Source: a virus. From it: a stretch of DNA of 39,071 bases. Below the pieces are notes generated by a model. The model was not told the origin of the DNA. It saw nothing but the letters and a program-made list of their open reading frames with translations, and searched no databases. Below, piece by piece: positions 30,130 through 39,071 of this stretch (the first letter of the stretch is position 1; each line of letters starts with the position of its first letter). The translations under genes were made by a program, and so were the position numbers. The stretch spans positions 1 through 39,071 of the IMG/VR virus record IMGVR_UViG_3300034283_002486; one strand, written 5' to 3'.

Positions 30130-30711
30130 ATGATAATAAGTACCATTTTAGTTATTCCGGCTGCTATTCTCGGATTACTCGCATCCGGCAAAGTCATTGG
30201 TGGAGCCACTGCCGCACTCGGTGGTGTTCTTCAGTTGGCTACTGGTCTTAGTCAATTACGCAAAGCAAACAAGCTTCCGTTTCCTAACTACAGTGAAGGA
30301 CTGAAGTACGCACAAGACACAAATCGTCTCTACAAAGAGAATTTTGAAAAGGGACTTGGTCAAGAAAAAATGGACATGATGAGGCGTAACGTGGGGGCTC
30401 AGAGCATACAGAATTACAGAAACGTATTTGAAAATGCACCCCAGTTAGCAAGCTCATATGGAAGAGTTACTGCACTGGATAGAATAAACACAGAAAAAGC
30501 ATTAGCTCAGATGGATTACTCTTACAGACAATCTCAGTTGGGAGGATTGACTAGAACAGGTGCAGAGATATCTGATATTTTAAAAACAGACATTGCAGCC
30601 AAGAGACAATATAAAACACAGGCTGAGATGGCAGCAGGAGAAGCAATCAAAACCGGAAGTGAAAACGTCATGAGAGCCGGTCAAATTTTAGGAGGTTATA
30701 CAACAGGTTAA
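30130..30711 (+). CDS. Glycine-rich virion cargo-like protein (paralog A), 193 aa
   Basis: The N-terminus (MIISTILVIPAAILGLLASGK) is a hydrophobic helix, followed by a Gly/Ala-rich stretch (GGATAALGGVLQLATGLSQL). The rest is helical. It shares a clear pattern with the next gene: LRKANKLPFPNY here and LKKAKRLPFPSY there, plus the C-terminal AAGEAIKTGSENVMRAGQILGG. Amphipathic, membrane-inserting helical proteins near the tail gene are typical ejected internal virion proteins. It is cotranscribed with the next two genes. Confidence 0.65.
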   Translation: MIISTILVIPAAILGLLASGKVIGGATAALGGVLQLATGLSQLRKANKLPFPNYSEGLKYAQDTNRLYKENFEKGLGQEKMDMMRRNVGAQSIQNYRNVFENAPQLASSYGRVTALDRINTEKALAQMDYSYRQSQLGGLTRTGAEISDILKTDIAAKRQYKTQAEMAAGEAIKTGSENVMRAGQILGGYTTG

Positions 30712-30713
30712 TT

Positions 30714-31361
30714 ATGGCAGGACCAATACAAGATAAAACTACACCGTTTAGCGCATATGGACAATCTGGCGATATTGCGGATTTGATTAGTGCAGCTACT
30801 GGAAATCAATCTACTTCGCAGGGAATTGACAAACTCACAGGAGTTGGTGCAGCAGCTGCAGGCGGACTTGGTTTAGTCCAAATGGCAGTAGGATTGAACC
30901 AGTTGAAAAAAGCCAAAAGACTTCCTTTTCCTAGTTATCGAGAAGCAGCGAAACCTCTCGAAACATTGGAAGACATATACGCTAGACAATATCAAATGGG
31001 AATTGGTAGTGAAATGGAAGGAATCATGAGATCGAACGCAGCTACGCAGTTTTCACAAGCAATGCGTAACGTATCAGAAAGATCACCACAAGCGTCTCAG
31101 TTTGTTTCTCGTACTGCTGGACTCAGTGGATTACAGGCTGAACAAGGAATCGTTCAAGCAGACATCCAAGCAAAGCAACAGGCATTAACCGGACTCGAGA
31201 GAATCAGAGCTGGATTGACTTCGTTGGGACTCAAAGACATATCAGAACAGCGTGAATATAAACTCCTAGCTCAAAAAGCAGCAGGGGCAGCGATTAAATC
31301 TGGAACAGAAAATCTAGCTAAGTCAGCAATGATATTAGGTGGAGCAAAAGAAGTAGCATAA
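30714..31361 (+). CDS. Virion cargo-like protein (paralog B), 215 aa
   Basis: It starts MAGPIQDKTTPFSAYGQSGD and gains a ~40-residue soluble N-terminus compared with its neighbour. The shared core then follows: a Gly/Ala-rich hydrophobic helix (VGAAAAGGLGLVQMAVGLNQ), the LKKAKRLPFPSY motif and long helices ending AAGAAIKSGTENLAKSAMILGG. The pair clearly arose by tandem duplication. The gap to paralog A is 2 bases. Probably a DNA-ejection or cargo protein; the exact role is unknown. Confidence 0.65.
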   Translation: MAGPIQDKTTPFSAYGQSGDIADLISAATGNQSTSQGIDKLTGVGAAAAGGLGLVQMAVGLNQLKKAKRLPFPSYREAAKPLETLEDIYARQYQMGIGSEMEGIMRSNAATQFSQAMRNVSERSPQASQFVSRTAGLSGLQAEQGIVQADIQAKQQALTGLERIRAGLTSLGLKDISEQREYKLLAQKAAGAAIKSGTENLAKSAMILGGAKEVA

Positions 31362-31363
31362 AC

Positions 31364-32929
31364 ATGGCAGAATTTTCATTAGGCGCAGCAATAGGGGCAA
31401 CAGGTAAATTTCCAAAATATACCGCACCCGAACAAAAAGAAGCTTTTGACGAAAAAGACAGAGGCGAATTAGATCGTTTAAAAGGTATGGTAGCAGCAGA
31501 TAAAAAGCTCTATCATAGTGCTTATTTGAACGATGTAAAAAATACTACTGCTGCGTTTTACAAAAGTTATTTTGATAGAGCCAGACAAAGAGATCCCAAT
31601 ATCGTTGAATCTACATACATGGATAAAAACAATTGGGATGAAAATACAGATTTACTTGTCTCAAAAAGTAAGAATTTATTTGCACTCGAAGAACTAGCAA
31701 GCGAAGGAAGAAGCAAAGGGTTTTTTGTACCGCAGTCAGTAATCTTTGCTTCGAATTTAACTAAAAATGCAAAAAGCGAAGCTGACCTAAAAGATAAACT
31801 TAGTAAAAATCCACAACTTCTTATTGATGGATATGTTACTGTAGATCAAAATACTGGAATGATAGTTCCTAGGTTAGAAAAAGCTCTTGATTTTGAAAGT
31901 TACATGAGAAAAGAAATTCTCACAAAAGACAAGGCAAAAGTATCAGCTGAATCGATTGGGGAGCCAGATCCTGTTACAAAAATTCAAAGAACTGTTACAA
32001 TTACTACAATACCTGCTAATAGAATAGAAGCTGAGTCATTAAAGGAACTTCATAGAAAAAGAACCGGAGAGAATCTTCAAAATGTTGACAATGCATATGA
32101 TTTAGGATATAACTGGTTTGTAAATAACCCTACTGCTGTTTCACAATACGCTGCAATCAAGCTTGATCAAGGTGACGCAACTGCAATTGATAAAACTCCA
32201 GCGGAGTTATATGAAAGTTTTTATAAGGACTATGTTCTTCCAAATATACCTAGTTACGACAAAACCGGAACCCAGTACGTAGGAGGAAGAAGCATAAATG
32301 TATTTAATGTTCCGGCTGCATCTACTCCATCTAGCTTCCAGGTTGCAGACAAATACACAATCAATTATTCCGGTGGAGATAATGTAGTAGCTAAAAGAGC
32401 AACGGTCCTTTCAAAAGATCCATCTGGAACAAAAGTTCTGATACCCAAGAACAAGTACATAATTAACATGGAAACTGGTAAAAGTGCATTCAAGGCAACT
32501 GATGCTACTCAAGCTAATTTCTATATCTCTACTGTAGCAGTTATGCCCAGCGCACAGACCGCAGATGGAACATTTAAACCTATTGGGGAAAAGGAAGTGG
32601 CAGCGTTCAAAAATGCAAGAGCGAAAATTGTTTATTTACCTTGGGCTTTAGCTGACGAACAGCAATTAAATATCAGCACTCTTCCTACAATTGGAAAGGC
32701 TACGTATGCGATTCCATTGTTTGAACCCACTGTTGAAGATGGAAAAACTAAAATAATTATTCCAAAAGAATATCGCACAGGAGATAAAATTGAAGGTGCT
32801 TCTTTGATTTTAGGTGCATTGTTCCAGAATCAAAAACTCGATAAAACAGAAATAATCAGATGGAGAGAAGCGTATCAGAAATTGATGGCTCCTGTTCGAG
32901 ATTCCAATGAAGCAATTGTTCCTCAGTAA
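31364..32929 (+). CDS. Hypothetical virion protein, 521 aa
   Basis: A charged, mainly helical first half (MAEFSLGAAIGATGKFPKYT ... KDRGELDRLKGMVAADKKLY) is followed by a beta-rich second half (VADKYTINYSGGDNVVAKRA, then SILIPKNKYIINM-like strands and AKIVYLPWALADEQQL). The end is helical (WREAYQKLMAPVRDSNE). No enzyme motif is found. It starts 2 bases after paralog B and precedes the giant gene, where crAss-like phages keep internal cargo proteins. Confidence 0.62.
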   Translation: MAEFSLGAAIGATGKFPKYTAPEQKEAFDEKDRGELDRLKGMVAADKKLYHSAYLNDVKNTTAAFYKSYFDRARQRDPNIVESTYMDKNNWDENTDLLVSKSKNLFALEELASEGRSKGFFVPQSVIFASNLTKNAKSEADLKDKLSKNPQLLIDGYVTVDQNTGMIVPRLEKALDFESYMRKEILTKDKAKVSAESIGEPDPVTKIQRTVTITTIPANRIEAESLKELHRKRTGENLQNVDNAYDLGYNWFVNNPTAVSQYAAIKLDQGDATAIDKTPAELYESFYKDYVLPNIPSYDKTGTQYVGGRSINVFNVPAASTPSSFQVADKYTINYSGGDNVVAKRATVLSKDPSGTKVLIPKNKYIINMETGKSAFKATDATQANFYISTVAVMPSAQTADGTFKPIGEKEVAAFKNARAKIVYLPWALADEQQLNISTLPTIGKATYAIPLFEPTVEDGKTKIIIPKEYRTGDKIEGASLILGALFQNQKLDKTEIIRWREAYQKLMAPVRDSNEAIVPQ

Positions 32930-32942
32930 TTATAGTTGAGCA

Positions 32943-32974
32943 TTGTGAATTTTTATTTTTAGGTAGTATATTTG
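32943..32974 (+). promoter_or_regulatory. Promoter of the giant gene
   Basis: TATATTTG at 32967-32974 with a TTG about 21 bases upstream (near 32949). The box ends only 4 bases before the ATG at 32979, so the giant mRNA should be leaderless. Confidence 0.65.
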
Positions 32975-32978
32975 TAAT

Positions 32979-35900
32979 ATGCCAGAAGATAAAAAACCTC
33001 AACCGAAACCTATCGTTTCTGCAAATAAAAAAACTACTCCAGAACAAGAAGCCATTTTAAAGAGATTTACCGGTGGTGCTGTTGGCACTAGTACCACTGA
33101 AGATGAACTTAAGCCTAAACCCAGGATAACGACTGGAGGTGGATTCAAGGAAGAGGCTAAAGTAAAACCTCTCACATCAGAGCAAAAATCTTTATTGACA
33201 AAAACCAGTACCAAAACAACTGAATTGTTTGGTACACCTCAAGAATTCAAAAAAGGTATAAAGGAAGCAGAAGCTCGTCAACTGGAACGAGAAACAGAAC
33301 TTTCCAAAATAAGCGAGTTGGGTTACATGAACGTGGAAAATCTTTACACGGTTCTGAAAAACGATGAAACAGGTCAGATTGATTTAGGTGGTGGTTCACG
33401 TATAAGAAGTTCTGAAGAATTGGATTCTTATCTTCAGAACCCCGGGAATATAAGACCGCTGTTTTTTCAGTACAAAGACAAAATTGGCCAGTACTTTAAA
33501 ATAGCAAACGATTCTGATTTTCAGAATGTTTTGTCCGGTGGTGTCAGCATGTACGACAAAGGTGCATTTAGAACTGCTGCAGAAGGTGGTGTAGGTAGAA
33601 CTATATTTGATCCAGAATTTACTAGAAAATATGAGACATACTACGGCAAAGAAGTAGGTGTTGGAATGCCCGGCTATAGACCAGAGTTTGACAAGATGAA
33701 TGTCGATCCAGTGTCTCAGAAATACAAAATAGCTCAAAGAGACTATCAAGCTAGACAGATGTTCGACATGGTTGTTCAGAAGGGATTGAACAAAACTGCT
33801 TATGGCGAAAATATAAGTGATTACAAAAAGTATTACGATTACATTTTGGATCCTATTAATCGTGATGCTTATGGTAGAAAGTACAATAAAGAGATAAAAG
33901 CTGCCGGATTAGAAAGCGCACAAAAGATTTTAAAGGACAGTAACATATTCATCGATGCTGCTCTTGGTGCTGGTTTGGCTCGTGCTGAAGATCAGACAAA
34001 CATGCGTATTGCCAAGGCAGATGATCTGATAGCCCAGGACTTAATTGGTAATGCAGCTACTGTTTTTAACGATGGTGAAAACAAATCGATCGCTAGCATA
34101 GAAGAAGAAAACCTTGGTAAATTGGTTTGGGAACAAGAAGTTGGTAACTACGTTAGCTACGATGTTGACCTTGCTGGATCGACCACTCCAAACCTAGAAT
34201 ATTCTACGGTTAGATACGGTAGTTTTGACTATGATCAACTCGTTAAAAAACTAGAACAATCTGGTTTAGAAGGAGATGAGATTCCAGAAAGATTAGAATA
34301 CTATAAGACCAAGTATCTAACTAAAGTAACACAGGGAAAATACAATGAAAAGAGACTTAAACAGGGTTTCTTTGTTGATCCTACAACTGGAATAGAATAT
34401 TCCAAGTATGATCAAGCCATGGATCAAAGAGCTATATCAAGTCTGTCACCAAAAGAACAGAAGATAGCTACTTTGTACAAACAGATTGGTGATATCATGG
34501 CTACTGCCCAAACCAAAGACAAAAAGAAGACAGCGATATCTCCACAGAGTTTGGCTCAAATTAATAGTCTGAAATCCCAGATTGAACAATTGAAAAAAGA
34601 GCTTGGGGTATCAGGTATAGAATTTTACGATGCTTCCGGCAAAAGATACGAAGGAGAACAAAAAGATTTCGCACAAAAAGTATATAACTCTACGTTAGCT
34701 GCTGAAAAGAAAACAGATTTAGCCATAATCAAAGAAAAGCGAAACGTCCTTTTTGAAAAGAGAGATTGGATTGAAAATCAAATATCGAAACTAGGATCGA
34801 CTTCTGGATTACAATCTTTAGATCAACCTGCTATTCTTCCGGCAGGTATGACAGAAGACGATATAGATGCAGCACTGGAACAAAATCGTGGCTTCTGGTT
34901 TAATTTATATGCTAATACGCTCGGTCAGCTAGGTCAACCTGATATGCGTTCGCTTGGTCAAAAGATATATGCGTATAAGTTGATGAAACTTAATCAACAA
35001 ATGACCGAAGTAGATGCTCAGTTAAAAGCTGCAAATACGCTTATTCATTTGAATGTTGATTTGACCAAGGGCGAATCTGAAGGTGTATTTTCCGGTGCGT
35101 TTTCAAAGACAATCAATGAAACAAAAAACATTTTTTCAGATGATGTATATCTTACACCCAATGAAGAAATTGTTCGTGCAGCAAAGTTCTTAGGAGAAAA
35201 CGGATTGTATGTAAATCCGGAAGTTCTAAATGCACAACAAAAAATCATAGAGAACCAAAGTATTTCAGACGGAATACTGGAATCTATGAAAATAGGATTT
35301 TTGATTAGCATGAGAGGTAGTGGTGCGACAAAGAACTTACAACAACTTTTCACAGGAAAGTCCGCAGTAGCGGTTAGGTCCTACATGGCTGATAGATATG
35401 GAAAAACAGGTATTGGAGTATTTAATGTAATTGAAAAAGCTGTTGTTGATTATGGTGTTCCTTTCTTTGCTTATGAAGTATCTGGCCAACCTGGAGGAAT
35501 GGGTGTTGCAGAAAAAATTGGATCGAAGGTATTTGATAAAACTACAGGAGTACTAAAGCTCGGAAAATTGATTCCATCGAATAAAATTGGTGCTCTTTTA
35601 TATGTGATGGGTAAAAAGCTGTCCATGGGTACAGCTAGTTTGACAGAAGAGACTTTTTCTAATGTTTGGGAATATGCAAAACAAAATGGATATGATTTTG
35701 TAGATGCAACTAAGAATTCATATGGAACTACAACAGATGAACGATTATTGAATTTGAGAGCTACTGCTTTGATGTGTTTTACTTTTTCTACTTTAAATTT
35801 TGAAAATCTAAATCTTTTGTATGCAACACGACAAAAGTTTCAAGCGCATCTTGACAAAGTATATGGAGAAAATACATCTAGTACAGACGAAGAAATTATT

Positions 35901-38900
35901 CGCCTTTTGGATAATACTATTAAAAATACCAATGCAAATAACTCAACACCGTCTGGCATGACCGTGGCTGCTGCTCCTGTCAACATAAATCAGAATACAG
36001 CTAGAGCTACTGTTCCTGTTGAATACGCAGTTAATATGACAGAAGCAGATGCTCCAAACAACATGAAGACTACCACCGGAAGTTCGGTAGATGGCTCAGT
36101 TGGAAACGATCAAGTAAAAGTAGAAAAAAGAACAGGTAATTTAGGAGAAGAGTTTTATGTAGCAGACAAGAATGGTGTTGTAGATAATAAAGTTGTTTAT
36201 CGATACGATTCTGAGACTGGTGTTCTTCAAGCCCGGGGACTCACATCAACTACTGATGAATTTGTTCCATTAAACGATAGAACCAGAGATTACGTAGAAA
36301 CTAAAGCAAAGAACAATGGTATTGTATCAAGACAAAAAGCTGAGACCATTGCTCGTAAAAATCTTGGTATCACCGAGACCGAAGAAAAGATAAACGAACG
36401 TGACGGAAAGGTAGTATATCAAACTACGCAGAACGAATCTTCTAGAAGAAAGAAAGAACGTGTTGACAAAGCAACGGCTTCTAGCCAAGCTAAGTTCAAA
36501 AGAACTCTAAATGAAAACGCCACACAAAGCATCGCATTGTTTACTGGAATTGCCGAGAACGTAGATGAAACTACAGACGAAGTAAAAAACGCAGCATTTG
36601 ATCTATCTAGGAATATTGGCTCTAGGATTAAAATAAATTTATCATCGTTTTTCTTAAACGGAAAAGCTTTGATTACAAATAACGTTAGGAATAAAGCAGC
36701 AAAAATTGCTGATTATATCGCACCTCTTCTTAAAGATTACGACTCAAGTTTGTTCACAAAAACAGACACCGATCCAAATACTGGACAGTCTATTAGTGAA
36801 AGAAAAACAAACAATCTAGATAAATTCCGTGCAGCGGTTGCTCGTTCTAATTTCTATAACGAGACAATGAAGAAACTTGTTGACGAAGGCAAGGTGACAC
36901 AGGAAGATGCCATTGATAACTTGGTGTCCAGTTTTTTGCTAAATAAACTTGACAAAATCAAAGAAGTCTTTGGTAACGATACTGAGGCTATACAATCGTT
37001 CCGTGACCTGCGAAACGACTTCAACAACTTTGTTGCAGTTAAATATACTGGCTCTCAGTCATTTGGAAAAACTGAAAAGTTTCTTACAGGCACGATGATG
37101 TCAAAAACTACGGCAAAAAACCGTAAAGCTGACATGGCCAAAACAGCAGAAGCTGTAACTAAAGAACAGATGAGAAGAAACGAAGTAGCTACGATATTGG
37201 ATGCTACTGGCCAAAAAATTGATGCTGAACAAGTTGATGCAGTTCGACTTATTCTAGGTGAGATTACTCCGGTGGAATATCTTGAAAATACTGGAGTAGA
37301 TTTGACCAATATGACACAGCAACAGATTGCAAGTGAAGCAAAAACTAAATCTGAAAATGCTGTTGATATGCAGAAGTATAGCGAAGCTCTTGAAAGAAAA
37401 GCAGCTAATGATTTGGTTCGTACAAAGTGGAAGAGAAAATTGAATCGTGACGCAGGTAATATCTGGGGCTTCAAGTCCATGAATCCCTTTAAATCTATCA
37501 AAGCAAGAAAAGAAAGAAAAGCAAATGCTGAGATTGCTATACGTGCATTTGAAGCTAACGCACAGAGAGCAGGAATGACTCTGGATGATTACATGAACAA
37601 CATGATTGAAACCAAGAAGATGACCGAAGAGCAATTCAACGTGTGGTTGTCTGAGAATCCAGGCTTGGTTCCATTCTTTCAAAATTCACTTACTCCTGCA
37701 CAGCTTGCTGCTGATCTAAACAAAGCACTCGAACTTCAGAAAAAAGGCATCGATACTTATCGAATTGAGCTACTCACTGGTATTAGCTTCGATGCGTTTG
37801 GTAACCCTATTCCCACTTCGCCCATGCTTGAAGTTAGTGGTGAATTTGGAAACATGCAAAAAAACTTTTTTTCGTCACGATATACTGTAAAAGGTAGTGC
37901 AGGAAAATCAATATTCATTGACAATAAAGTAGTCAAAGTTTTTGGTACATTCTTGGGAAGAGCATATAAAGCAGAAGGATTTGATCAAAAGAACTTTATA
38001 TATAAATTATCGGAACTTGTTGGAGACGACAGAATTATAAAGAGATATCCGGATTTACAGTTAGCTAACGTAAGGATTGTATATGAACCCGGAACACCTG
38101 CGTTTCAGTTTGTTCCTAATTTTGCTTACTCTCGTGGCGCAAAAGAAACCGAAGTATCTCGCCCGGGAGATATCGTAATTAACATGGCTACGATAAAAGA
38201 CCAAAACGATTTACTTCCTGGTCTTACAAGAGCTGTTCGCAAGGGTGCACAGTTTATTGAAAACGAATATATTCCAGCTACTGCGGATACTTTTGTTTCT
38301 CCATCCACGCTTCTTTCTGCATCTTTGGAATTACAAGCTAATGGTAAATTAACTGAGGCACAAGTAAATGCTATCGGCGATATGATAGATTTTTACAAAG
38401 ACAAAAACATATTCCAGTATGCTCAGTATAAGAGTGTATTTTCTGACTTGGCTAGAATTCTATTTTATTCGAATTCAAAAGATTTGAATAGCACTACCGT
38501 TGTTGATGACATTGGATATACATATGGTTTGTCAGATCAAGAAATTCAAGAATTCAAAAATAAAATATTCAAGCATATTGATGATATGAAAAGCAATGGA
38601 GAAAATGTTAATATATTTTTCTCTACTGCTTTGAGACTAGCAAATCTAGACGAATCACAAATGCTAGATGAAAATTTTGCATATAATTTTGATCCTAAGT
38701 TAGTTACTAAATCTGTAGTTGTTCCGGATAAAGCTACTGTTGTTAACGCTGTAATTGATTATGTTGAAAACAACAAAACTGACATATCGGAAGCTATTGA
38801 CATATCTATTACTAGGCTTGAAAATCTAAGTAACGATCCTAATTTTAGCAAAGAGGAAAAAGCAAAAGCACTAAAAGTTGTAAATATGCTCCAAGATTTA

Positions 38901-39071
38901 AAACAGTCAATTGCTGATGAAAAATATTTCAATGGCGGCTTTGATTACAATAGTGCTTTAGAAGTTTTACAAAGTGCAAACGAGTTGCAGGATGCTATTT
39001 CGGATGTAATTGGATATGGTTCTGTAGATGTAGAAGATGAGTATGGTAACGTAATAAATACTCTTTATAGA
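32979..39071 (+). CDS. Giant multidomain virion protein (5' part, over 2,031 aa)
   Basis: The frame opens at MPEDKKPQPKPIVSANKKTT and stays open for 2,031 codons to the window edge. The first ~70 residues are K/P/T-rich and disordered. Long helical and coiled stretches follow (LAQINSLKSQIEQLKKEL, ~529-546) with a few hydrophobic helices (~780-900). A region around residues 1,680-1,765 resembles a zincin-like module of large polyvalent proteins (see findings). crAss-like phages place giant ejected proteins here, some with an RNA polymerase. No DxDxD-type polymerase motif occurs in this part. The 3' end, and any catalytic domain, lies outside. Confidence 0.75.
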   Translation, partial: MPEDKKPQPKPIVSANKKTTPEQEAILKRFTGGAVGTSTTEDELKPKPRITTGGGFKEEAKVKPLTSEQKSLLTKTSTKTTELFGTPQEFKKGIKEAEARQLERETELSKISELGYMNVENLYTVLKNDETGQIDLGGGSRIRSSEELDSYLQNPGNIRPLFFQYKDKIGQYFKIANDSDFQNVLSGGVSMYDKGAFRTAAEGGVGRTIFDPEFTRKYETYYGKEVGVGMPGYRPEFDKMNVDPVSQKYKIAQRDYQARQMFDMVVQKGLNKTAYGENISDYKKYYDYILDPINRDAYGRKYNKEIKAAGLESAQKILKDSNIFIDAALGAGLARAEDQTNMRIAKADDLIAQDLIGNAATVFNDGENKSIASIEEENLGKLVWEQEVGNYVSYDVDLAGSTTPNLEYSTVRYGSFDYDQLVKKLEQSGLEGDEIPERLEYYKTKYLTKVTQGKYNEKRLKQGFFVDPTTGIEYSKYDQAMDQRAISSLSPKEQKIATLYKQIGDIMATAQTKDKKKTAISPQSLAQINSLKSQIEQLKKELGVSGIEFYDASGKRYEGEQKDFAQKVYNSTLAAEKKTDLAIIKEKRNVLFEKRDWIENQISKLGSTSGLQSLDQPAILPAGMTEDDIDAALEQNRGFWFNLYANTLGQLGQPDMRSLGQKIYAYKLMKLNQQMTEVDAQLKAANTLIHLNVDLTKGESEGVFSGAFSKTINETKNIFSDDVYLTPNEEIVRAAKFLGENGLYVNPEVLNAQQKIIENQSISDGILESMKIGFLISMRGSGATKNLQQLFTGKSAVAVRSYMADRYGKTGIGVFNVIEKAVVDYGVPFFAYEVSGQPGGMGVAEKIGSKVFDKTTGVLKLGKLIPSNKIGALLYVMGKKLSMGTASLTEETFSNVWEYAKQNGYDFVDATKNSYGTTTDERLLNLRATALMCFTFSTLNFENLNLLYATRQKFQAHLDKVYGENTSSTDEEIIRLLDNTIKNTNANNSTPSGMTVAAAPVNINQNTARATVPVEYAVNMTEADAPNNMKTTTGSSVDGSVGNDQVKVEKRTGNLGEEFYVADKNGVVDNKVVYRYDSETGVLQARGLTSTTDEFVPLNDRTRDYVETKAKNNGIVSRQKAETIARKNLGITETEEKINERDGKVVYQTTQNESSRRKKERVDKATASSQAKFKRTLNENATQSIALFTGIAENVDETTDEVKNAAFDLSRNIGSRIKINLSSFFLNGKALITNNVRNKAAKIADYIAPLLKDYDSSLFTKTDTDPNTGQSISERKTNNLDKFRAAVARSNFYNETMKKLVDEGKVTQEDAIDNLVSSFLLNKLDKIKEVFGNDTEAIQSFRDLRNDFNNFVAVKYTGSQSFGKTEKFLTGTMMSKTTAKNRKADMAKTAEAVTKEQMRRNEVATILDATGQKIDAEQVDAVRLILGEITPVEYLENTGVDLTNMTQQQIASEAKTKSENAVDMQKYSEALERKAANDLVRTKWKRKLNRDAGNIWGFKSMNPFKSIKARKERKANAEIAIRAFEANAQRAGMTLDDYMNNMIETKKMTEEQFNVWLSENPGLVPFFQNSLTPAQLAADLNKALELQKKGIDTYRIELLTGISFDAFGNPIPTSPMLEVSGEFGNMQKNFFSSRYTVKGSAGKSIFIDNKVVKVFGTFLGRAYKAEGFDQKNFIYKLSELVGDDRIIKRYPDLQLANVRIVYEPGTPAFQFVPNFAYSRGAKETEVSRPGDIVINMATIKDQNDLLPGLTRAVRKGAQFIENEYIPATADTFVSPSTLLSASLELQANGKLTEAQVNAIGDMIDFYKDKNIFQYAQYKSVFSDLARILFYSNSKDLNSTTVVDDIGYTYGLSDQEIQEFKNKIFKHIDDMKSNGENVNIFFSTALRLANLDESQMLDENFAYNFDPKLVTKSVVVPDKATVVNAVIDYVENNKTDISEAIDISITRLENLSNDPNFSKEEKAKALKVVNMLQDLKQSIADEKYFNGGFDYNSALEVLQSANELQDAISDVIGYGSVDVEDEYGNVINTLYR

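Noticed and set aside
1-39071. CRISPR array, insertion sequence or integrase
   Set aside because: No regularly spaced direct repeats, transposase motifs or integrase signature residues were seen on either strand.

Overview
The window reads as part of a double-stranded DNA phage genome of the crAss-like type (Crassvirales) that infects a Bacteroidales host. Three things point there. The gene blocks run in opposite directions: a leftward block of small early-type genes and a rightward block of virion genes. The virion block has a crAss-like order: a large portal, an acidic scaffold-like protein, an HK97-fold-type major capsid protein, a run of small connector or ring proteins, a ~1,570-residue tail protein, glycine-rich cargo-like proteins and then a giant open protein. 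The promoter motif is Bacteroidetes-type: a TAnnTTTG -7 box, often with TTG or TTTG about 18-21 bases upstream. Assignment to the group rests on architecture and protein character, not on a database search. Terminase, DNA polymerase, primase and recognisable RNA polymerase motifs are not seen here.

Positions 1-9.5 kb (minus strand) hold about 29 small, tightly packed genes, many joined by ATGA overlaps. Most are conserved phage proteins of unknown function. Recognisable ones are a ribbon-helix-helix-like protein, a DUF932 protein, an Api92-like protein, an SH3-barrel-like protein and a cysteine-rich Gp88/DUF7227-like protein. Several genes under 60 codons are added here by direct translation. 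From about 5.7 to 9.5 kb the coding sequence is unusually full of short perfect inverted repeats.

Positions 9.55-10.76 kb are non-coding. They hold an odd tRNA gene with an encoded CCA end, a highly structured leader transcribed from its own promoter, and a further ~700 bases packed with perfect hairpins. Four micro-genes follow at 10.76-11.4 kb, including a 46-residue zinc ribbon. The leftward operon at 11.4-15.2 kb starts with an SSB-like protein, a 91-residue protein and a YqaJ/lambda-type exonuclease, and continues into unknown small genes.

At 15.2 kb, two promoters with directly abutting -7 boxes fire in opposite directions. One drives the SSB/exonuclease operon. The other drives a 139-residue protein with a weak Cro/CI-type helix-turn-helix look, a candidate switch regulator. 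A ~330-nt structured RNA with its own promoter and intrinsic terminator lies between this gene and the virion genes (15.69-16.02 kb).

From 16.05 kb to the end all genes are on the plus strand: a small acidic protein, portal, scaffold-like protein, major capsid protein, a second abundant structural protein, an unknown 287-residue protein, a NinG-like endonuclease, three connector-type proteins, the large tail protein, a tandem paralogous pair, a 521-residue protein and a giant protein open for 2,031 codons at the window edge. Several plus-strand promoters lie so close to the start codon that their transcripts should be leaderless or nearly so. Two strong intrinsic terminators bracket the 287-residue gene, at the end of the abundant capsid genes and before the endonuclease.
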